The notes beneath the pieces are model-generated. The model had not been told where the DNA came from and did no database searches. It was given only the letters and a program-made list of their open reading frames with translations. Below, piece by piece: positions 9,478 through 17,556 of a stretch of 64,000 bases of DNA (the first letter of the stretch is position 1; each line of letters starts with the position of its first letter). The DNA comes from Mycolicibacterium peregrinum (GTDB taxonomy: Bacteria; Actinomycetota; Actinomycetes; Mycobacteriales; Mycobacteriaceae): the NCBI RefSeq assembly GCF_001665625.1, contig NZ_LZSY01000104.1, positions 1-64,000 on the forward strand, given 5' to 3'. A program made the position numbers and the translations under genes.

Positions 9478-9505
9478 TGGACGCACGCGGGGCCCGCCGG
9501 GTTCC
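9478..9505 (-). promoter_or_regulatory. SigM-type ECF promoter of eccC4
   Basis: GGAACC (9505-9500), a 16-bp spacer and CGTCCA (9483-9478) on the minus strand: the same spacing as the esxU-esxT promoter. Transcription would begin about 5-8 nt after CGTC, at roughly 9475-9472, which places ATG 9470 almost at the 5' end of the mRNA (leaderless or nearly so). Confidence 0.65.
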
Positions 9506-9592
9506 CGCTGCGCACCGGAAAAATTGGTGTACGACGGGGTTCCTCGAGTCGGTTAGCGTGGCAGATGTCGGCGTCAACCGGGGGGTGATGCG

Positions 9593-10933
9593 ATGCCGGA
9601 TTCCTTGTGTCACGTATCGATTCACTTTGGCGCTGCTGACGCGGCCGGGCACGGCGCCACGGTCGACCTGTCCTTGCCGGGCGCGATGACAGTAGGCGAA
9701 CTCCTGCCGTGGATCGTCGACGCGCTCGGCGCCGCCGACGGCACCGCGCTGCGCTGGCGGTTGGCACACCTGGGCGGAAACGATCTGAACGAGTCGGCGA
9801 CCCTGTCGCAGAACGATGTTCGCGACGGCGATCTGCTGGTGCTTGCCGGAGCCCGCGAAGAGCCCACGCCAGAACGGTCGCTGACTGCCGTGTTGACCGG
9901 CGACTCCACGGAGGACGCCGTGTCCGACGGACTGCGGGTGGCCGCCTGCTTGTGGGCCTGCGCGCTTGGCGTCGTGGCGCTGGCGTGGACCGGGCTCGCC
10001 GGCAGCGGATTGGACCGCATTGCCGTGGCCGCGGTGGCGGCAGTGGCTGTCACTGTCGTGGCGCTGGCTGCCCGGCGTTTCGATCTGAGTTCGGCAAAGG
10101 TCGCGGCGCTCGACGTCGCAGCGCTCGCGCACGCGGCGGTCCTCGGTTTCCTCGTCGTTCCGGCCGGGCCGGCTCCGGCGAACTTCTTTCTGGCTGCGAT
10201 CGCTGCGGGATCACTGGGCGCGATACTGATGCGGGTATCCGGTGGCGGCTCGGAGACTCTGCTCGCGGTCGTCACGGTCACCGGGGTGGTCGCCGCAGCG
10301 ACCGGTTTCGTCTCGTGGTGGCCCTCGGCCACCCCGATACTGGGTTCGTTGGTGAGCGCACTCGGGGTGGGCCTGCTGCCGCTGACACCGCGGTTGTCCA
10401 TTGCGTTGGCCGGCCTGACGCCGCCGGTACCCGGGTATGCCGGCGACGAGACGCCAGAGCCGGACGGATTCGACGTCGATGCACGAGCTCTCGTCGGGCA
10501 CCGGTACCTGGCGAGCCTGGTGGCCGGTTGTTCGACCGCTGCCGCGCTGGGGACGGCAATCCTCACATTCGCCGGTCCGCAGCGGGTCACAGCCGTCGAG
10601 GTCACGTTCGCCGCGGCCGTCGGCGTGGCGCTACTGCTGCGCTCACGCAGCTACGTGTCGGGCCGTTGCCGCACCGTAGCCGGCGTCTGCGGATTCCTCT
10701 CGCTCACTGCAGCTTTCGTTCTTGTAGCGGCCTGGAATCCAGTACATGGCAGTTGGACCGGAGTGCTCGCCGTCGGCACTGGGATCGCCCTGATCTGGCC
10801 GGTCACGATCCACAGTCCGGCCGCAGCTCGGTTCGCAGATGCCCTGGAGTACGCCGCGCTGGCCGCGGTGGTGCCGCTGGCATGCTGGCTGGCCGGCGCT
10901 TTCGACATCGTTCGCGACCTGGCACTGAGGTGA
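9593..10933 (+). CDS. eccD4: ESX-4 membrane channel component EccD4
   Basis: 446 residues. The first ~85 residues are a YukD/ubiquitin-like cytosolic domain (HVSIHFGAADAAGHGATVDL, MTVGELLPWIV). From ~120 on there are about eleven hydrophobic segments, e.g. AACLWACALGVVALAWTGLA and VPLACWLAGAF. This is the standard EccD architecture, forming the inner-membrane pore scaffold. Divergent from eccC4; GGGGG lies just ahead of ATG 9593. The 3' end overlaps mycP4 by GTGA. Confidence 0.93.
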   Translation: MPDSLCHVSIHFGAADAAGHGATVDLSLPGAMTVGELLPWIVDALGAADGTALRWRLAHLGGNDLNESATLSQNDVRDGDLLVLAGAREEPTPERSLTAVLTGDSTEDAVSDGLRVAACLWACALGVVALAWTGLAGSGLDRIAVAAVAAVAVTVVALAARRFDLSSAKVAALDVAALAHAAVLGFLVVPAGPAPANFFLAAIAAGSLGAILMRVSGGGSETLLAVVTVTGVVAAATGFVSWWPSATPILGSLVSALGVGLLPLTPRLSIALAGLTPPVPGYAGDETPEPDGFDVDARALVGHRYLASLVAGCSTAAALGTAILTFAGPQRVTAVEVTFAAAVGVALLLRSRSYVSGRCRTVAGVCGFLSLTAAFVLVAAWNPVHGSWTGVLAVGTGIALIWPVTIHSPAAARFADALEYAALAAVVPLACWLAGAFDIVRDLALR

Positions 10934-12258
10934 ACAGGCCGGTCCGGTTGGCTGCGGCGCTGATCGTCGGGGTTCCACTGCTGCCCATCGCACCGGCGGC
11001 AGCCGTCGTACCACCCGCAATCGATGCGACCTTGCTCCCTCGGCCTGCGCCACCGGGACCCGTCGAGCGCACCGAACAACGCCAACCCTGCTATCAGTCT
11101 CCGGCCGACGCCACCGCCGATGTGGCGGGGACTCCACCGGGCCTGGAGTCGGTGTGGCCGCTCACTCGCGGTGCGGGGCAGAAGATCGCGGTGATCGACA
11201 CCGGGGTCGCCCGGCACCGTCTGTTGCCGCACCTTGTCGGCGGCGGTGACTATGTGTCACACGGCGACGGTACCGCCGATTGCGACGGCCACGGCACGAT
11301 CGTTGCCGGAATCGCCGGTGCTGCACCTAGTCCCGGATTCAGCGGGGTCGCACCCGACTCCGTCATCTTGGCCATCCGTCAGTCGAGCAACAAGTTCAGC
11401 GCGGACGGCGGACCTACCGGTGTCGGCGACGTCACCACCCTCGCCATGGCGGTGCGTACCGCAGCCGACCTCGGCGCCACCGTCATCAACATCTCGTCGC
11501 CCGCGTGCGTAGCCGCCACCGCAGCACCCGACGACCGAGCCCTCGGCGCCGCACTGAGCTACGCCGTCGACGTCCGTAACGTCGTGGTGGTGGCCGCAGC
11601 CGGCAACGTCGGCGCGGGCTGTACGCAGCAGGAAGGTCCCACCGGTCCGGCCGGCGTACCCGACTGGGACAGTCTCCGCACGGTATCCAGCCCGGGCTGG
11701 TACGACGACCTGGTGTTGTGCGTGGGTTCGGTCGGATCCGACGGCACAGCATCGGTTTTCAGTCTGGCCGGTCCCTGGGTAGATGTGGCCGCGCCCGGCG
11801 AGAATCGCGTCTCGCTACACCCCGACGGCGAACGGTTGATCGACACGATCGGACGGGACGCCCCGATTTCGGGAACCAACTATGCCGCGCCCGTGGTGGC
11901 CGGGGTGGCTGCGCTGGTGCGTGCCCGGTTCCCGCAACTCAGCGCGCGAGAGGTGATGCGCCGCATCGAGGACACCGCGCGTACTCCGGCCGACGGCTGG
12001 AATCCGTTGGTCGGGCACGGGGTGGTCGACGCCCTGGCCGCCGTCAGCGGCGGCACTCCGTCGACTGTGTCCGCGCCGGCCGTCCCGGCCCTAGTAGTGC
12101 CGGGTACCCCGGCTTCGATCGACGCCCGACCCCAGCGCATCGCCTTCGGCGGCGCCGCCGTGTGCGTCGGCGCGACGCTCCTGATCGCACTGATGATGGC
12201 AGCCAAGCGGTTACGCCGGCACCGCCCGGGCGCCGGTCGTCACGTCCCGGCTGACTGA
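10930..12258 (+). CDS. mycP4: ESX-4 mycosin (subtilisin-like protein) with Asn in place of the catalytic Ser
   Basis: 442 residues, GTG start overlapping eccD4 (GTGA). Signal sequence VRLAAALIVGVPLLPIAPAAA, subtilase domain, then a linker and C-terminal anchor (GGAAVCVGATLLIALMMAA), the normal mycosin layout. Asp90 (AVIDTGV), His121 (CDGHGTIVAG) and the oxyanion Asn226 (AAAGN) are present. The nucleophile motif G-T-S reads G-T-N (ISGTNYAAP); codon 11878-11880 is AAC. If correct, the protein is probably not an active serine protease but may still hold the ESX-4 membrane complex together, as mycosins of other ESX systems are known to do. The stop overlaps the 3' end of eccB4 by 48 bp, tail to tail. 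Confidence 0.93.
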   Translation: MNRPVRLAAALIVGVPLLPIAPAAAVVPPAIDATLLPRPAPPGPVERTEQRQPCYQSPADATADVAGTPPGLESVWPLTRGAGQKIAVIDTGVARHRLLPHLVGGGDYVSHGDGTADCDGHGTIVAGIAGAAPSPGFSGVAPDSVILAIRQSSNKFSADGGPTGVGDVTTLAMAVRTAADLGATVINISSPACVAATAAPDDRALGAALSYAVDVRNVVVVAAAGNVGAGCTQQEGPTGPAGVPDWDSLRTVSSPGWYDDLVLCVGSVGSDGTASVFSLAGPWVDVAAPGENRVSLHPDGERLIDTIGRDAPISGTNYAAPVVAGVAALVRARFPQLSAREVMRRIEDTARTPADGWNPLVGHGVVDALAAVSGGTPSTVSAPAVPALVVPGTPASIDARPQRIAFGGAAVCVGATLLIALMMAAKRLRRHRPGAGRHVPAD

Positions 12259-13614
12259 GGCGGCTTCGCGGTTCAGTTCGGGCCCCCGTGGCAGCATCGC
12301 GAGCATCGGCCACGGCGCGGGAACAGGGTCGGTACCCAGACCGAGCATTTCTGCGGTGGCCCCGTCGCGGATCCCGAACAGCACGCCCCGATCGTTCAAC
12401 AGGTACAGCGGCCCACCGTCGATGCCGTCGCGGGTCACACCCGCGGCCTGCAGCAGCACGCTGCGGCCACCCGGAATCACCACCCGATCGACATTCGGGC
12501 CCATACCGTCTGCCTGCGCCAGTTGCACACTGTGATCGGGCAGCGAATCTGCCATGACCACACTGGTATTCGTTGCCGATCCGCGCTGCCGCGGATCCCA
12601 GTTGGCGCACACCACCGCAGGTGCCCGCGGCACAACCCGCTCCGGGAACCGGGCCACGGCGAGGTTGTCGGCCACCGGCACATCGGCCACCACGTCGGCC
12701 GGAACGACCGGCGGTTCGTCATGCGACTGTGCCACGCTGAATCGGATGACGTCGGCCGCCACCCGGCCGACGCGTTGGAGGCCGTCGGTCAGCACCACAT
12801 AGAACTCGGCGGGGCCGGCGCGTACCACGCGCACCACGGTGCCCACCGCGAGTCCGCCCAGCGCGGCCGGTCCAGGGTTGCCCACGCCCGCGATCGGCGG
12901 TGCCCGTAACGCCGGCGCCTCGGGCACCGAGTCCAGCAGGGCTTGCGAAACCGCTTGTACCGGCAAACCTTCCAGATGAAGTGCTCGTACCACGGCGATG
13001 TCGCGGAGATCGACCCGCGCCCGCCACCCGTCGGCCAGCAGGTACGTCGCCCCTCCCATCGTGCGCGCCGACACGAGCAACGCCTGACCGCTACCCAACG
13101 CCACCATCCCGCGGTCGCCCCGCCCCGCCAGCAGCACTGTCTCGGCCGGCTCTGTGCCGTCGCAGACAGCCCAGTCCGATTCGTCGAGGCTCAGCGGTCG
13201 ACCGAGCTCGGCCGGGGCGCCCGGGATGCCCACCAGTGGGCCGCGCCGGAACCTAGCGATGGCAGCGGCGTCGACCACCAGCGGATTCACCGGTGTACCG
13301 ACGATGAGCCGGGCCGAAGCCAGATCAGACACCGGGTGCACGGTGTCATCGACGCGGACGTACAGGGCTCCGGTATCGCGCGCCAGCAGGATTGGCGCAT
13401 CACCTGGCACCGATCCTGGACGGACCAGCGCCAGCACCGCACACACCGCGATCGCGACAGCCGTCAGGGCGCAGCCCGCGCCGTAGGCGACCGCCTGCGC
13501 GCGCAGCGGATCATCGAGCATCCGCGCGTCACCGCGAACCAACGCGTGTGCCATGCGCCGCAACAGGAATCGATGCCCGCTGAGCTGTAGCCGAGTAGCA
13601 GATCGCCGTGCCAT
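12211..13614 (-). CDS. eccB4: ESX-4 membrane component EccB4
   Basis: About 467 residues. A cytosolic N-terminus (MARRSATRLQLSGHRFLLRRMAHALV), one membrane segment (AVAYGAGCALTAVAIAVCAVLALV, ~40-63) and a large periplasmic domain containing the EccB R repeats are visible. ATG 13614 has GGGGGAC upstream and begins at the family start; an in-frame codon at 13632 is less likely. Convergent with mycP4. With eccC4, eccD4 and mycP4 it completes ESX-4; no eccE, PE/PPE or espG gene is present, as expected for ESX-4. Confidence 0.93.
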   Translation of the reverse strand: MARRSATRLQLSGHRFLLRRMAHALVRGDARMLDDPLRAQAVAYGAGCALTAVAIAVCAVLALVRPGSVPGDAPILLARDTGALYVRVDDTVHPVSDLASARLIVGTPVNPLVVDAAAIARFRRGPLVGIPGAPAELGRPLSLDESDWAVCDGTEPAETVLLAGRGDRGMVALGSGQALLVSARTMGGATYLLADGWRARVDLRDIAVVRALHLEGLPVQAVSQALLDSVPEAPALRAPPIAGVGNPGPAALGGLAVGTVVRVVRAGPAEFYVVLTDGLQRVGRVAADVIRFSVAQSHDEPPVVPADVVADVPVADNLAVARFPERVVPRAPAVVCANWDPRQRGSATNTSVVMADSLPDHSVQLAQADGMGPNVDRVVIPGGRSVLLQAAGVTRDGIDGGPLYLLNDRGVLFGIRDGATAEMLGLGTDPVPAPWPMLAMLPRGPELNREAASVSRDVTTGARAVPA

Positions 13615-13679
13615 ATGTCCCCCGCGGGTCACCCTAACCCGGCCGGGGACAGCGTGATTACGCCAATTTACGCAGCGCG

Positions 13680-14240
13680 CTAGTCTTCGCGCTGACGCTG
13701 CCGGTAGGCCGCGACATGCTGGCGATTACCGCAGTTGCCGGTGTCGCAGAAGATGCGGGAGCGGTTTCGCGACAGGTCGGTCAGCACGGCCTCACAGTCC
13801 GGGGCGGCGCAGATCTTGAGCCGACGCAGTTCGCCGCCACGGATCAGGTCGGCCAGCGCCATCGCCATCTCGGCGCCCATCCGCTGCGCGAGCGGATCGT
13901 CGACCGACGCCAGGTGCAGGTGCCACTCCGGCATCTCCTTGTGCCGCGTCAGCCACGGCGCCGCCTTGGTGTCACTCAGCAGGGCGTTGACCCGACTGAC
14001 CGCCTCCTCCTCGTCGTCGGCCACCGCCCAGACCTCCCCGATGCGCCCGCGCAGTGCGCGCACCGCGGCCAGCTCGGCCTCGTCTCGGTCGCGTCGTCCG
14101 GTCCAGCCGAAGTCATCGAGATAGGCACTCAGGTCGGCCTGGTCAGACAGTTGTTCGCCTTCTACCCGATCGGTGTTCACCAACACCATCGCAGCCCGAA
14201 GCGTGAGCTCCGTGTCATAGGTAAAAAGCATTTGACTCAT
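13680..14240 (-). CDS. CGNR zinc-finger (ABATE domain) regulator
   Basis: About 186 residues from ATG 14240. The C-terminus carries the CGNR signature: CAAPDC...FCDTGNCGNRQH, four Cys plus the GNR-H that give the family its name, expected to bind zinc and DNA. The N-terminal ABATE-like region (MLFTYDTELTLRAAMVLVNT) is expected to sense a ligand. It is divergent from an EamA exporter across 82 bp holding a long dyad, so control of that exporter and of itself is likely. In-frame codons up to 14282 run into the dyad and are less plausible starts. Confidence 0.85.
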   Translation of the reverse strand: MSQMLFTYDTELTLRAAMVLVNTDRVEGEQLSDQADLSAYLDDFGWTGRRDRDEAELAAVRALRGRIGEVWAVADDEEEAVSRVNALLSDTKAAPWLTRHKEMPEWHLHLASVDDPLAQRMGAEMAMALADLIRGGELRRLKICAAPDCEAVLTDLSRNRSRIFCDTGNCGNRQHVAAYRQRQRED

Positions 14241-14271
14241 GACCCCCTGTCGCCGTACCGTCAACCCTACT

Positions 14272-14301
14272 GTCATTACCAAAATCGATTTTACTCATGA
14301 C
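14272..14301. promoter_or_regulatory. 30-bp dyad, probable CGNR operator
   Basis: GTCATTACCAAAATCG is followed by its near complement CGATTTTACTCATGAC (overlapping at the centre, which holds the perfect palindrome AAAATCGATTTT). A direct repeat of one arm, TTTGACTCATGAC, lies at 14231-14243 across the CGNR start codon; TTTTACTCATGAC is at 14289-14301. The two sites are 58 bp apart and bracket the divergent promoters. Confidence 0.6.
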
Positions 14302-14322
14302 ACGTCCCAGGGGGGTGTACCG

Positions 14323-15360
14323 ATGACTGCCGAAGCCCAGCTCGACCGCACGACCGCAGACAACCACTTCCGGCTCGGCCTGCTGTTCGCCGTCAGCTCC
14401 GCGCTGGCGTTCGGCTCATCGGGCCCGTTCGCCAAAGCCCTGATGGAGTCCGGCTGGAGCCCCACCGCCGCCGTCACGGCCCGGCTGGCCGGTGGTGCGC
14501 TGATGATGGCCGCGTTCGCCGGCGTCGTCCGGCCCGGCTGGATCCGCGAAGTGCTCGGGCACGCCAAGACAGTCATCGGCTACGGCCTGATCCCGATCGC
14601 CGGCGCGCAGCTCTGCTACTACAACGCCGTCGCACACCTGTCCGTCGGTGTGGCGCTGCTGCTGGAGTACACCGCCCCGATCCTGGTCGTCGGCTGGGTC
14701 TGGGCCACCACCCGGCACCGCCCCAGCGCGCTGACCTTCGGCGGCGTGGCCGTCGCCATCGCCGGCATCGTCCTGGTGCTCGACGTGTTCAGCGGCGCCC
14801 AGATCAACCTCGCCGGCGTGAGCTGGGGCCTGGCCGCTGCAGTGTGCGCCGCCTGCTACTTCATGATGTCCAACAAGGCCAGTACCGACGGCGACGGGCT
14901 CAGCCCGATCAGCCTGGCTGCCGGTGGTCTGATCATCGGGACCACGGCCGTGGCGCTCCTCGGCGTCGCCGGCGTCATGCCACTGATCTTCACCACCAAC
15001 CCCGTCACCCTTGCCGGACACACCACTTCGTGGCTGGTGCCGGTGATCGCACTCGGCCTGATCCCCACCGCCCTGGCCTACACGCTCGGCATCGTCGGGA
15101 TCGCCAAACTCAAGCCGCGCTTTGCCTCCCTGGTCGGGCTCTCCGAGGTGCTGTTCGCGGTCCTCATCGCCTGGGTCATGCTCGGCGAGGCGATGTCGGT
15201 GAGCCAGGCGATCGGCGGCGCCGTCGTACTGGTCGGTCTCGCAGTGGCCCGCCAGGGTGACCGCGGCGAGCAGGCGGACCCGGAAGCGCCCACCCAGGTC
15301 GAGCGGGCGACCTGGCCCGATATGGCCATGCAGGAGACGTCCGACGGGGCAAACGATTAG
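14323..15360 (+). CDS. EamA/DMT-family transporter
   Basis: 345 residues with ten hydrophobic segments in two EamA repeats (LLFAVSSALAFGSSGPFAKAL near the start; GVSWGLAAAVCAACYFMMSNKAS in the second half). Members export amino acids or other metabolites; the substrate is unknown. ATG 14323 has AGGGGGG 6 nt upstream. It is probably controlled by the divergent CGNR regulator. Confidence 0.88.
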   Translation: MTAEAQLDRTTADNHFRLGLLFAVSSALAFGSSGPFAKALMESGWSPTAAVTARLAGGALMMAAFAGVVRPGWIREVLGHAKTVIGYGLIPIAGAQLCYYNAVAHLSVGVALLLEYTAPILVVGWVWATTRHRPSALTFGGVAVAIAGIVLVLDVFSGAQINLAGVSWGLAAAVCAACYFMMSNKASTDGDGLSPISLAAGGLIIGTTAVALLGVAGVMPLIFTTNPVTLAGHTTSWLVPVIALGLIPTALAYTLGIVGIAKLKPRFASLVGLSEVLFAVLIAWVMLGEAMSVSQAIGGAVVLVGLAVARQGDRGEQADPEAPTQVERATWPDMAMQETSDGAND

Positions 15361-15370
15361 CCGCGGCTAA
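15357..15370. repeat. Perfect 14-bp palindrome TTAGCCGCGGCTAA
   Basis: TTAGCCGCGGCTAA starts inside the EamA stop codon (TAG) and ends 10 bp before the first cutinase start. It could be a compact operator for the cutinase cluster or part of a terminator; no T-run follows. Confidence 0.45.
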
Positions 15371-15379
15371 CCATTTTGT

Positions 15380-16048
15380 GTGACTATGTTGCCCGTGAGT
15401 CTCCTCCGGAAGTCGGCCCGGGTGGCCGCGATCGTCTCAACCCTGGTCAGCGCAGCTTTTCCGCTGGTATTCGCCGCGCCCGCCACGGCCGAACCATGCT
15501 CCGACGTAGAGGTCATCTTCGCCCGCGGGACCAATGACTTGCCCGGACTGGGCCGGCCGGGCCAGGCATTCGCCGACGGGCTGAGCTCCCGACTCGGCGG
15601 CCGTACGGTCTCCACCTACGCGGTCAACTACCCGGCCAGCTACGACTTCCTGGCCGCCGCCGACGGCGCCAACGACGCTGCCAACCGTATTGCCACGCTG
15701 GCGTCCTCCTGCCCGTCCACCAAGGTCGTACTCGGCGGCTACTCGCAGGGCGCCGCGGTCGTGGACATGCTGGCCGGCATCCCCCCGCTCGGCAACAGGG
15801 TCGGAGAGATCGGATCTGCACCGCCGCTCGCAGGCGATCTTGTGCCCCAGGTCGCTGCCGTTGCCGTATTCGGCAACCCGTCGGCGAAATTCGGCATTCC
15901 GATCACCTCGTCGGTGTTCGGAGGCAAGGCGATCGACATCTGCAAGGACGGGGATCCCATCTGTTCGCGCGGCCGGAACCCGTTCGCGCACAGCGACTAC
16001 GTCGGCATGGCAGATCAGGCCGTCAACTTCGTCGCAGGAATCGTCTAG
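15380..16048 (+). CDS. Secreted cutinase-like esterase 1
   Basis: 222 residues. Signal peptide (VAAIVSTLVSAAFPLVFAAPATA) then a mature alpha/beta hydrolase beginning EPCSDVEVIFARGTND. The nucleophile motif is LGGYSQGAAV (Ser122); the C-terminal DPICSRGRNPFAHSDY holds the Asp and His; paired cysteines fit the family disulfides. Positional counterpart of Rv3451 (cut3). Acts outside the membrane on lipid or ester substrates. GTG 15380 or ATG 15386 may be the start. First of four tandem copies. Confidence 0.93.
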   Translation: MTMLPVSLLRKSARVAAIVSTLVSAAFPLVFAAPATAEPCSDVEVIFARGTNDLPGLGRPGQAFADGLSSRLGGRTVSTYAVNYPASYDFLAAADGANDAANRIATLASSCPSTKVVLGGYSQGAAVVDMLAGIPPLGNRVGEIGSAPPLAGDLVPQVAAVAVFGNPSAKFGIPITSSVFGGKAIDICKDGDPICSRGRNPFAHSDYVGMADQAVNFVAGIV

Positions 16049-16072
16049 TCAAAACAGACGTTAGGATTTGGT

Positions 16073-16753
16073 GTGGCCATTGATCTTGTTCGTCGCTGCG
16101 CCGTGTTTGCGGCAGCAGCGCTCACCGCTGCTGCTGCCGTCGCCGCACCGGTTCTGGTGCCGTCCTCCACACCCGGGCTCGGCGTAGGTCTGCCTTCGGC
16201 CAAAGCCGCGGACTGTCCCGACATCGAGGTGGTATTTGCCCGCGGCACCAACGACACCCCGGGTCTCGGGCGGATCGGCAACGCGTTCGTCAGTTCGCTG
16301 CGCAACAAGGTCGGCGGCCGTTCGGTCGGCGCCTACGCGGTGAGTTATCCGGCCAGCTTCGACTTCCTGGCCGCAGCCGGCGGCGCCAACGATGCCTCCG
16401 GCCACATCCAGTGGATGGTGGACAACTGCCCCAATACCCGGCTGGTGCTGGGGGGCTACTCCCAGGGCGCCGCGGTGATCGACGTGATCGCTGCCGTTCC
16501 GTTCCCGGCCGTCGGCTTCAACGCACCGCTGCCGCCGAACGTCCCGGAGCACGTCGCCGCGGTCGCCGTCTTCGGTAACCCGTCGGCGAAACTCGGTCTG
16601 CCGCTGACCTCCAGCCCGGTGTACGGGGGCCGCGCCATCGACCTGTGCAACCCCGGCGATCCGATCTGCGGTGACGGCGACAGCGTTCAGGCACACCGGG
16701 CGTATGAAGGCCCGGCCAACGATGCCGCCAACTTCGTCGCCGGACTGTTGTAG
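16073..16753 (+). CDS. Secreted cutinase-like esterase 2
   Basis: 226 residues, GTG start. Signal peptide (CAVFAAAALTAAAAVAAPVLV); mature part DCPDIEVVFARGTNDTPGLG. Catalytic Ser in GGYSQGAAVI, Asp/His in DPICGDGDSVQAHRAY. It shares FARGTND and GYSQG with copy 1, so copies 1 and 2 form one subfamily. Positional counterpart of Rv3452 (cut4). Only 24 bp separate it from copy 1. Confidence 0.93.
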   Translation: MAIDLVRRCAVFAAAALTAAAAVAAPVLVPSSTPGLGVGLPSAKAADCPDIEVVFARGTNDTPGLGRIGNAFVSSLRNKVGGRSVGAYAVSYPASFDFLAAAGGANDASGHIQWMVDNCPNTRLVLGGYSQGAAVIDVIAAVPFPAVGFNAPLPPNVPEHVAAVAVFGNPSAKLGLPLTSSPVYGGRAIDLCNPGDPICGDGDSVQAHRAYEGPANDAANFVAGLL

Positions 16754-16777
16754 GCCGCGTCCGCTACCATCGCTGAG

Positions 16778-17482
16778 GTGGTCGAACTCCCTGCGACCAG
16801 CCACGTAGCCCGACGGCTTCGGCGCTGGATCGGTGTAGCTGTCATTTTCGCGGCGGCCGTTGTCGTCCTGCCCGCCACCGCGGCTGTCGTGCCTGGCTCC
16901 GTCGCCGTGGCCAACGCCGCCCCATGCCCTCCGGTCGAGGTCGTCTTCGCCCGTGGCCGTACCGAACCCGCCGGGGTCGGCACTCTCGGGAACGCGTTCG
17001 TGAGTGCCCTGCGGTCCAAGTCGAACAAGAACATCGGCGTCTATGCGGTCAAGTATCCGGCCGACAGCGAGGTCGACATCGGCGCCAACGACATGAGCCA
17101 GCACATCCAGTACATGATGAACAACTGCCCGGACACCCGATTGGTGATCGGCGGGTATTCGTTGGGCGCCGCAGTCGCCGACGTGGTGCTGGCCGTTCCG
17201 TTCACCGGCTTCGGCTTCAAGACTCCGCTGCCCGCAGGTGCCGACGGGCACATCGCCGCGGTCGCTCTGTTCGGCAACGGCGCCGCGTGGGTCGGTCCCA
17301 TCACGCGCTTCAGCCCGGTCTATGCCGACCGGACCATCGAGTTGTGCCACGGTGCCGACCCGATCTGTAACCCGGCCGATCCCGACACCTGGAAGAACAA
17401 CTGGCCCGATCACCTGGCGGGCGCCTACATCGACGGCGGGATGGTCAACCAGGCCGCGGATTTCGTGACCGGTCGCATCTGA
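16778..17482 (+). CDS. Secreted cutinase-like esterase 3
   Basis: 234 residues, GTG start. The signal/anchor is GVAVIFAAAVVVLPATAAVV; the mature part starts PCPPVEVVFARGRTEPAGVG. The nucleophile motif is GGYSLGAAVAD and the C-terminus reads DPICNPADP...WPDHLAGAY. The FARGR-EP and GYSLG features plus the longer C-terminal loop group it with copy 4 rather than with copies 1 and 2. Secreted hydrolase; substrate unknown. Confidence 0.92.
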   Translation: MVELPATSHVARRLRRWIGVAVIFAAAVVVLPATAAVVPGSVAVANAAPCPPVEVVFARGRTEPAGVGTLGNAFVSALRSKSNKNIGVYAVKYPADSEVDIGANDMSQHIQYMMNNCPDTRLVIGGYSLGAAVADVVLAVPFTGFGFKTPLPAGADGHIAAVALFGNGAAWVGPITRFSPVYADRTIELCHGADPICNPADPDTWKNNWPDHLAGAYIDGGMVNQAADFVTGRI

Positions 17483-17556
17483 CCGACGTCGACCGTCGCC
17501 GGATCGTTGCCTGACTGGCACCTATTCTCGACGTCGTCGTCAATACCATCGAATGC

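Noticed and set aside
10930-12258. mycP4 as a pseudogene
   Set aside because: Full length, intact signal and anchor, coupled to eccD4; only one catalytic residue differs.
3857-13614. Missing eccE/eccA/PE-PPE genes as a sign of a broken ESX locus
   Set aside because: ESX-4 loci normally lack these genes.
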